From contig NZ_JNJB01000007.1 in the NCBI RefSeq assembly GCF_000701505.1, positions 412,805 to 476,804 on the forward strand: a stretch of DNA of 64,000 bases, written 5' to 3'. Both the position numbers and the translations under genes were made by a program. Positions 59,153-64,000 of the stretch are shown here, in pieces; the stretch's first letter is position 1; every line of letters begins with the position of its first letter. Origin of the DNA: Dyadobacter crusticola DSM 16708 (GTDB lineage: Bacteria; Bacteroidota; Bacteroidia; Cytophagales; Spirosomataceae). Under the pieces are notes generated by a model. The model worked only from the letters and a program-made list of their open reading frames with translations, ran no database searches and was not told the origin of the DNA.

Positions 59153-59194
59153 TTTGTCATGCTGAGCGCACCGGGCCGCCGAGCGGTCGAAGCA
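59153..59194. repeat. half-unit of the repeat carrying a 15-bp GC-rich insertion
   Basis: TTTGTCATGCTGAGCGCA (59153-59170) is followed by CCGGGCCGCCGAGCG (59171-59185) and then GTCGAAGCAC, so the familiar GCGCAGTCGAAG junction is opened by a GC-rich insert. It documents continuing change in this repeat family. Confidence 0.7.
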
Positions 59195-59217
59195 CGCTGC
59201 TAACTTGGCAACCCGCC

Positions 59218-59243
59218 TTGTCATGCTGAGCGCAGTCGAAGCA
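59218..59243. repeat. half-unit of the palindromic repeat
   Basis: TTGTCATGCTGAGCGCAGTC... continuing GAAGCACC is a clean terminal half-unit, 20 bp before the broken acyltransferase gene. Same family as 57678-57773. Confidence 0.75.
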
Positions 59244-59262
59244 CCGAGCTAGCTCACCAACC

Positions 59263-60079
59263 ATGAACAACACCACCCTCCCCCCAAAACCCCACTACCA
59301 AACCCTCGACGGCCTCCGCGGCATCGCCGCAATATAGTAGTCTGCTTCCACCTCACCGAACCCCTAGCCGCCAGCCGGCTCGAAAACGTCGTCAACCACG
59401 GCTATCTCGCGGTCGACTTCTTTTTCCTGCTCTCCGGCTATGTCATCGGCTATGCGTACGACGACGGTGGGACAAACTCACCGTCGGCGCTTTCCTTCGC
59501 AGGCGGTTCGAGCGGCTGCAACCGCTTGTGGTGCTCGGCATGACGCTCGGCGCCATCGGCTTTTATTACACCGACTCCCCCATCTTGCCTCTCATTCACA
59601 CCGTGCCCCTCTGGAAGCTGCTCGTCGTGATGCTCATCGGGTGGACGCTCCTGCCCGTCCCGCTTTCGATGGATATCCGCGGCTGGTTCGAAATGCACCC
59701 GCTCAACAGCGTCGGTTGGTCGCTCTTTTTCGAATACATCGTCAACATCCTCTACGCCCTCGGCCTGAGGAAGTTATCCAACCGAGCATTGGCCGTTTTC
59801 GTCGCCCTGGCTGGCGCGGTGCTTTTGCATTTCGCCGTCACGAGCCCGAACGGAGACGTCACCGGCGGCTGGACATTGAATGCCGAACACATGCGCGTCG
59901 GCATCACGCGGACGATATTTCCGTTTTTCGCCGGCCTGCTCCTCTCCCGCGTCGCCCGGCCCGTCCGTATCCCGAATGCCTTTCTCTGGTGCAGCCTCCT
60001 CGTCGCGGCCGTTTTGCTCATGCCCCGCATCGGCGGCGCAGATCGGCTACCACCGGCGTGTGGCTATGAAAGAGGCTGA
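59263..60079 (+). pseudogene. acyltransferase_3-family gene, broken and truncated
   Basis: ATG 59263 reads MNNTTLPPKPHYQTLDGLRGIAA, a standard acyltransferase-3 (OafA/NodX-like) start. A two-base excess at 59335-59336 creates TAG 59335-59337; the next frame reads VVCFHLTEPLAAS... and FFFLLSGYVIGYAYDD. One base is missing at 59466, and the third frame goes on (WDKLTVGAFLRRRFERLQP, VGWSLFFEYIVNILYALG) to TGA 60077-60079, but family similarity ends near 60050 and roughly the last 100 residues are missing. The stretch is visibly GC-richer than its neighbours. Intact members are inner-membrane O-acyltransferases acting on surface glycans. Confidence 0.82.
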
Positions 60080-60313
60080 AATAGAAAAACAAGATCGATA
60101 TTCACAAATAAACATTGCGCAAGCAATGCGAAGAAAACAAGGTGCTCAGGCCCGGCAAAAAAGCGGGGTGTGCGTAGGCCCTGAGCGCAGAAGCATTTTT
60201 TTGCCTTGATTTTTGGCGGCCGCCGCGCGGATACTTTTTATCAAGAAAAAGTATCAACCACCGGAGGCAGGCGCCTCCATGATCAATAAAAGCTCGACCC
60301 AGCCAAAAAACTA
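60080..60313. other. non-coding stretch with a repeat-like hairpin
   Basis: The segment after the broken acyltransferase gene contains GATACTTTTT (60230-60239)-ATCAAG-AAAAAGTATC (60246-60255), a perfect 10-bp stem, preceded by a T-run and TTGCCTTGATTTTTGG. This TTTTTGCCTTGATTTTT/ATCAAG pattern resembles intergenic repeats I recall from related genomes. A 48-codon open frame from 60066 has no coding look. Confidence 0.5.
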
Positions 60314-60583
60314 TTAAGAAAGACTTTTTGAAGAAGAAGACCGCCTTTTCCGGACAGGCGCAGGTTCCGGCTCCGGCACCGGATTGAGCGTAATCTCCAA
60401 TTTATTCCCAAAACACCGCACCGTCACCTCATCCCCACATTCAAAACCGGCATCCAGCAGCCACTTCCCACAAAGCCTGATTTCCGGCATCACCACATAC
60501 TGATGCCAAGCCCGCGGCACATATTTGCTATAAACTGTCAACTGCCTTTCCGAAGGCGAAGAAGAATTTTTCTCGTGTGTCAT
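60314..60583 (-). CDS. symE: SymE-like toxin (AbrB-derived fold)
   Basis: The 89-residue product reads QLTVYSKYVPRAWHQYVVMPEIRLCGKWLLDAGFECGDEVTVRCFGNKLEITLNP (in parts), the SymE_toxin family core, with MPEIRLCGKWL as its hallmark. The C-terminus is a Pro-rich and then Arg/Ser-rich tail. E. coli SymE is an SOS-induced RNA-targeting toxin controlled by the antisense RNA SymR and lies beside a restriction system, as here. No antisense RNA could be identified. The promoter box is at 60619-60626 on the minus strand. Confidence 0.88.
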   Translation of the reverse strand: MTHEKNSSSPSERQLTVYSKYVPRAWHQYVVMPEIRLCGKWLLDAGFECGDEVTVRCFGNKLEITLNPVPEPEPAPVRKRRSSSSKSLS

Positions 60584-60613
60584 AGTTTTTCTTTTAAGTT
60601 TTTACATTAACTG

Positions 60614-60666
60614 TTTAGCAAATTTAGCAAATTGTTTGATGTAATACGCTATACTCTGTAAATTTG
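60614..60666. promoter_or_regulatory. divergent promoters with a tandem TTTAGCAAA repeat
   Basis: TTTAGCAAA occurs twice in tandem (60614-60622, 60623-60631). On the minus strand CAAATTTA (60619-60626) gives TAAATTTG, a -7 box for symE, 36 bp before ATG 60583. On the plus strand TAAATTTG (60659-60666) is a -7 box for the XRE gene. The XRE product may bind the tandem repeat. Confidence 0.5.
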
Positions 60667-60726
60667 CATTTTGGAGGTATTGGTTAAAGTTTTAAATAGC
60701 ATTAGATAGCATGAAATATGCTTCTC

Positions 60727-60936
60727 ATGCCCAAAACACGCATTAATCGGTTGAAGATAGTTCTGGCCGAACAAGGAAAAACGAATAGAGATTTAGCCCG
60801 AGATCTGGGCAAAGCTGAATCGACTGTGTCGAGATGGTGTACTAATGATGCTCAGCCTTCTTTGGAAATGCTTTATGATATTTCTGTTGTATTGAAAGTT
60901 GATATTCGTGAATTACTTGTGAGTACAGCTAGTTGA
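60727..60936 (+). CDS. XRE-family transcriptional regulator
   Basis: The start is ATG 60727 (MPKTRINRLKIVLAEQGKTNRDLA); an ATG at 60718 would add MLL. The 69-residue product is essentially one Xre HTH: NRDLARDLGKAESTVSRWCTNDAQPSLEMLYDISVVLKVDIRELLVS. Such short regulators accompany restriction-modification and other defence genes (C-protein-like control). The next gene starts at a TTG overlapping its TGA stop (TTGA), suggesting coupling. It is divergent from symE. Confidence 0.9.
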   Translation: MPKTRINRLKIVLAEQGKTNRDLARDLGKAESTVSRWCTNDAQPSLEMLYDISVVLKVDIRELLVSTAS

Positions 60937-61271
60937 TCGAGTGTCCACCAGCTATTCGAAAAATCATTTATCGCACTATATCCCGGATACTTATGCAAAA
61001 TGACGTAAGCGAGGCAATGTTGAAAGATTTGAATGTCCTACTTAAAGATTTACCAAAGGATTGTATTTCAAAAATTGCTGTTAGCTATCAAAAATGCCAA
61101 ATGCATATTTGGACAGAAATACCAGATGATAGAGAAGACATAGAGGGCGAATTAATTATGCTGGAAGCAAAGATCAACGCTAAATACCATAGTACGGGCT
61201 TTTACATGGTTCTAACTATTGTTGAAATTTGCGACCAGCTTCCCGTTCCTGACATTATGAAAATCCTTTGA
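60933..61271 (+). CDS. unknown protein coupled to the XRE regulator gene
   Basis: With a TTG start overlapping the XRE stop (TTGA, 60933-60936) the product is 112 residues; an ATG at 60993 gives 92. Segments MQNDVSEAMLKDLNVLLKDLPKDCISKIAVSY and MHIWTEIPDDREDIEGELIMLEAKINAKYHSTGFYMVLTIVEICDQLPVPDIM suggest a helical N-terminus and a mixed alpha/beta C-terminus. I do not recognise the family. Its placement suggests a small nucleotidyl- or effector-type partner of the defence genes, but that is a guess from context. Confidence 0.6.
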   Translation: MIECPPAIRKIIYRTISRILMQNDVSEAMLKDLNVLLKDLPKDCISKIAVSYQKCQMHIWTEIPDDREDIEGELIMLEAKINAKYHSTGFYMVLTIVEICDQLPVPDIMKIL

Positions 61272-61292
61272 ACATACTTTCATAACACCATA

Positions 61293-62942
61293 CTAACGCC
61301 GTAACGTTGCTGGGAAAACGTGGTCAACAATGTCTGAAATTAAACTTCGCAAACCCTCATTAAATTTAGGTTTAGATGAAATCAAGCGGATTTGAGGCGA
61401 GTAATTTTGCCCATAAACTATAAGCTCATCCTGCTCTCCGGGAAATATGAGAACTAAACCATCAACCTTTCTATAACGATCATTGGTAAACCCCGTATTC
61501 AGAATATATTTAAATATTGAATCGGGTAGATACTTATACTTTACTGTTTGATAACGGGAGTATTTAGAATCCATTACATAACTTAGGGACATACTCGACG
61601 AGCTGATTTGAATTATATAATCCGGCTTATAGTATGAGCCAAATCTCTTATCTATGCGTATTTGATCACTTATTGCATTAGGATACTGCATTTCATAATA
61701 TATATTTACCGAAAACTCTCGATAGGAAAACGAAACTAAATTAGTTATTCCATCCTCCCTAGACGAAGTAAATTCAACGCCAAACATTGACATATTAAGC
61801 TTACTAGTAAAACCATGTACGATTTGATGAAGATTATAAACCTCGTACAATTGACTCAGCTTTCTTACATTAAGGAGATTAAATGCTCCATCTAAACGTA
61901 GCTTATAGTCATACAAATTTGCTATAACTCTATAAGCTTGACGATAGTGAGCTAAGTGGAAAAAAACGTTTGTTATCTTCGGTCTGCCAATTTTAGCAAT
62001 TGTATCAGGAAAAATAAACTTATACTTCGTGTATAAACTTTTCAATCTCATTTCCAGCTCCAACGAATCTCTTAGCAGCTTCAAGTACGGAACTTTCCTT
62101 AGATCTCGAAAGTCAGCATATTCCTTGGAACCGAATTCCTTTTGTACTGAGACAGTGTTTTGAATACTACTTTTCAGCGTATTCAGGGTTAATATCATAT
62201 ATTTGAACGCACCAAGAATAGTCGCATTTTCGTAAGTATTTTTACTAAAAAATGTTATATCCGAAGCTATATGTCCTATATAGCCATAATCGGATCCAAT
62301 GGGGATGGAATCTGGGTGGTTTTTATGAGCACCGTCAAATTGCACTTCATCCAAATTTTGCAGCAGCCAGGCTAATGATCTTTCTGATACAGCACTTGGC
62401 GTATAATTGACTATCTTCGTCTCCTTGGCCAACTTGAAACGGGCTGATTTATCAAAGGCAGTAAATAATGAGTCAAAGAGCTCTAAAAATGTACGACAAA
62501 AAAGGACAAATTTGGAGGTAAGATTGTATGAATCTCCTTCTTTTCCTACACTAGACTTTATACTACTTTTGGAAAAAAAATTATCAAAAATCTTATTATC
62601 GTTAGTCCAAAGAAATAATAGGATTTCCTCAATTTCAGCAATCTTAAACTTTTCTATCTGAATGTTAATCTTATAGACGTTACCACGGATTGAAAACGAG
62701 GCAGAACCAAAATAATCTTGAAAAAGCTTTGATGGCTTAACTGAATGAAGGCTATCAAATTTTGAAACATAAAGGTTCCTATCCAAAGGAAGATCTTCAA
62801 TAAATACATCTTCTTCTAATTTACCAAATGTCTTACCCAAAAACTGAAACTCGTAGTCACCAAGTTCCTTTACATTATACGTCTCATCCGTTGGTAAGAC
62901 TTCAACGATCCCATTGGCCACAACTTCAAAAAGCCTAAACAT
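61293..62942 (-). CDS. McrC-like PD-(D/E)XK nuclease of a two-gene restriction system
   Basis: I start at ATG 62942 (MFRLFEVVANGIVEVLP), 549 residues; the longer frame to 62999 overlaps the ATPase more deeply. The N-terminal 400 residues are a large beta/helical domain with DUF2357-like character. The C-terminal nuclease core shows D441 (SYKPDYIIQ) and D458-S-K460 (VMDSKYSRY), the PD-(D/E)xK pattern, followed by VDGLVLIFPG. By analogy with McrBC, the nuclease works with the adjacent AAA+ ATPase to restrict modified DNA or phage. It is 21 bp from the convergent unknown gene. With its ATPase broken, this nuclease is likely idle. Confidence 0.8.
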   Translation of the reverse strand: MFRLFEVVANGIVEVLPTDETYNVKELGDYEFQFLGKTFGKLEEDVFIEDLPLDRNLYVSKFDSLHSVKPSKLFQDYFGSASFSIRGNVYKINIQIEKFKIAEIEEILLFLWTNDNKIFDNFFSKSSIKSSVGKEGDSYNLTSKFVLFCRTFLELFDSLFTAFDKSARFKLAKETKIVNYTPSAVSERSLAWLLQNLDEVQFDGAHKNHPDSIPIGSDYGYIGHIASDITFFSKNTYENATILGAFKYMILTLNTLKSSIQNTVSVQKEFGSKEYADFRDLRKVPYLKLLRDSLELEMRLKSLYTKYKFIFPDTIAKIGRPKITNVFFHLAHYRQAYRVIANLYDYKLRLDGAFNLLNVRKLSQLYEVYNLHQIVHGFTSKLNMSMFGVEFTSSREDGITNLVSFSYREFSVNIYYEMQYPNAISDQIRIDKRFGSYYKPDYIIQISSSSMSLSYVMDSKYSRYQTVKYKYLPDSIFKYILNTGFTNDRYRKVDGLVLIFPGEQDELIVYGQNYSPQIRLISSKPKFNEGLRSLISDIVDHVFPATLRR

Positions 62943-63685
62943 GTGACAATGTAAGAAAGTAGTTAAAATCATCCTGGAACATCTCACCTTCTTCGCCAAT
63001 GAGAATAATATCGTTCAAAATCTTAGAAGATATATCGTATTTATTGTCGTCGAGCAAAGCTTTAAGTTCTTTCAACTTTACTTTTGCCCGACTACCTTGT
63101 ACCTTAATAAGTGGTAATAATCGCTGCGATATACAATAATCCAGCGGTTTATTTTGTTCATACATTAAATTTTTAGCCACTTTACAATATTGCCTGATTG
63201 CGATCTGAACTCGGTGGCTGACGAAAATGCGCAACTCTTCAAATTTTTTAATAACCTGGCCAAACCGTTCTTCAAAATCTTCGTCAATTGAAATATCTAA
63301 TTCCGTTGCGAAATCTAACAATCCAAAAATCTCTCGGCATCGACCGAATGACAATTCCAAATGCTGAATTTCCGAACCGGTCAACTTTGCAATATCAAAT
63401 GATCGTTGGTTTTCCATCCGAATAATATTCACTCTATCTATGACTCGCGGGGAGAGCTCCTCAGTAGTCTGGTCGTAATTGATAGTCCCTATAAATCGTA
63501 AGTTATTGGCATATTCAATTATTTCTGAATTCCCGAGAAAGATTTTCATGCCAGAATCAGAATTTGCAACATTATCAGTCAAATTATAAAATGAAGACCA
63601 ATAATGTTCAAGTGGACTCAAATTTGCCTCATCTAACAAGATATAAGACATTGGAGAATGATTATATATAATACTCCCAAAAATC
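62935..63685 (-). pseudogene. McrB-like AAA+ ATPase, C-terminal part only, cut by an IS element
   Basis: The frame reads up to the IS left end without a stop (IFGSIIYNHSPMSYILLDEANLSP). An ATG at 63651 gives 238 residues. Walker B (YILLDEANLSPLEHYW), sensor 1 (RFIGTINYDQTTEELSPRVIDRV, with an Arg-finger-like SPRVIDR) and the C-terminal helical lid are kept. The Walker A P-loop and the N-terminal DNA-recognition domain are missing, since the IS3 element begins at 63686. Its TAG overlaps the nuclease ATG by 8 bp. Without Walker A it should not hydrolyse GTP or ATP. Confidence 0.85.
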
Positions 63686-64000
63686 TGGACAGCTACTTAA
63701 ATTTCTATTTTAGTAGTTGACTATGAAAAAGGAACGCAGAAAATTCAGCGCAAGCTTCAAAGCCAAAGTGGCCATTGAAGCTATCAAAGAGGTTCAGACC
63801 GTCCAGGAACTAGCCTCCAAGTATGAGATTCATCCAACGCAGATAGCGGCCTGGAAGCGGGAGTTTCTGGAAAAGGCGGAGCTCGTGTTCAGCAAAGAGG
63901 TACCGACGGCTGGGAATGACACTGAAAATACAAAGGAGAAAGAATTGTATTCCAAGATCGGAGAACTTCAGGTTCAGGTAGATTTTTTAAAAAAGGTCTT
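63686..64000 (+). mobile_element. IS3-family insertion sequence, left end (continues past the window)
   Basis: The left end begins TGGACAGCTACTTAAATTTC at about 63686, with the TG start usual for IS3 termini. It is followed within 37 bp by the transposase gene. Its junction with host DNA lies inside the McrB-like reading frame. The right end, inverted repeat match and target duplication are outside the window. Confidence 0.85.
63723..64000 (+). CDS. IS3-family transposase OrfA (partial)
   Basis: The frame from ATG 63723 reads MKKERRKFSASFKAKVAIEAI, TVQELASKYEIHPTQIAAWKREF, then a Glu/Lys-rich stretch and GELQVQVDFLKKV. This is the HTH_Tnp_1 domain of IS3-type OrfA followed by the leucine-zipper-like coiled-coil. 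It ends at the window edge. TTTTTTAAAAAAGG at 63983-63996 contains A6G (63989-63995), a potential -1 slippery site used by IS3 elements to make the OrfAB fusion. Confidence 0.9.
   Translation, partial: MKKERRKFSASFKAKVAIEAIKEVQTVQELASKYEIHPTQIAAWKREFLEKAELVFSKEVPTAGNDTENTKEKELYSKIGELQVQVDFLKKV

Noticed and set aside
59440..60069. 209-codon Arg/Pro-rich frame in the broken acyltransferase
   Set aside because: A second frame of GC-rich DNA; the third frame from 59468 carries the acyltransferase similarity.
1..64000. tRNA, rRNA or CRISPR arrays
   Set aside because: No cloverleaf or conserved rRNA segment was noticed, and the only regular repeats are the palindromic units near 57.7-59.2 kb, which lack uniform spacers. 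A tRNAscan and CRISPR search would be decisive.

Overview
The window reads as chromosomal DNA of a Bacteroidota, most likely a Cytophagales/Spirosomaceae bacterium close to Dyadobacter (inference from gene families; the genus is not proven here). Supporting signs are several exact TAnnTTTG -7 promoter boxes with weak ribosome binding sites, a TonB receptor of the outer-membrane beta-barrel type, DUF1501/DUF1553 partners, GSDH-PKD-cytochrome c-CBM6 fusion proteins, a BlaI/M56 pair and many exported enzymes. No rRNA, tRNA or CRISPR array was seen.

Layout. 1-8.5 kb: a DinB tail, a secreted Pro/Gln-rich protein, a TlpA-like lipoprotein, an MFS exporter, YjbQ, DoxX, a GlxA-type AraC regulator divergent from an SRPBCC-DinB fusion, and two small decayed genes (a VOC protein and a short unknown protein). 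8.5-14.3 kb: an exported enolase-superfamily enzyme, a ChbG/YdjC deacetylase, a TonB receptor and a LolA-like protein. 14.5-20.3 kb: a LuxR-type response regulator, a BlaI repressor with two tandem palindromic operators and its M56 sensor protease, MscS, and an AI-2E family permease. 20.3-24.1 kb: a three-subunit molybdenum aldehyde/xanthine oxidase operon of PaoABC type. 24.4-33.6 kb: an AT-hook protein, a Nudix hydrolase, two paralogous sugar dehydrogenase/PKD/cytochrome c/CBM6 proteins flanking a metallophosphatase, and a Skp/OmpH protein. 33.6-45.4 kb: a Gfo/Idh/MocA oxidoreductase, an MBL hydrolase, a HigBA toxin-antitoxin pair, an alpha/beta hydrolase, a DUF1501/DUF1553 operon with a palindrome beside its promoter, a GH140-like glycosidase and an M81 peptidase. 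45.4-57.6 kb: a cytoplasmic S8 peptidase coupled to a small ferredoxin-fold (I9-like) protein, DUF6157, a zinc ribbon, a serine hydrolase, a glycine-zipper lipoprotein, a BNR protein, a START protein, a DHFR-like protein, an MNT nucleotidyltransferase with a HepT stub, a MarR-GNAT fusion, an amber-interrupted XRE-DUF4870 gene, a SnoaL protein and an esterase.

57.6-64.0 kb is accessory DNA. About 95-bp composite palindromic repeats in inverted orientation flank a spore-photoproduct-lyase-like radical SAM gene. Next come more repeat copies, a GC-rich broken acyltransferase, and an AT-rich defence island: a SymE-like toxin, an XRE regulator, an unknown 112-residue protein, and a McrBC-like pair (PD-(D/E)XK nuclease plus AAA+ ATPase). 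The ATPase has been cut off before its Walker B motif by an IS3-family element that runs off the right edge.

Functionally, the core is an envelope-centred scavenging lifestyle: exported oxidases and dehydrogenases with haem, probable sugar-binding modules, glycosidases, TonB uptake and cell-envelope sensing. Gene decay is frequent: two frameshifted or nonsense genes near 4-5 kb, a truncated HepT, an amber XRE gene, a broken acyltransferase and the interrupted McrB.
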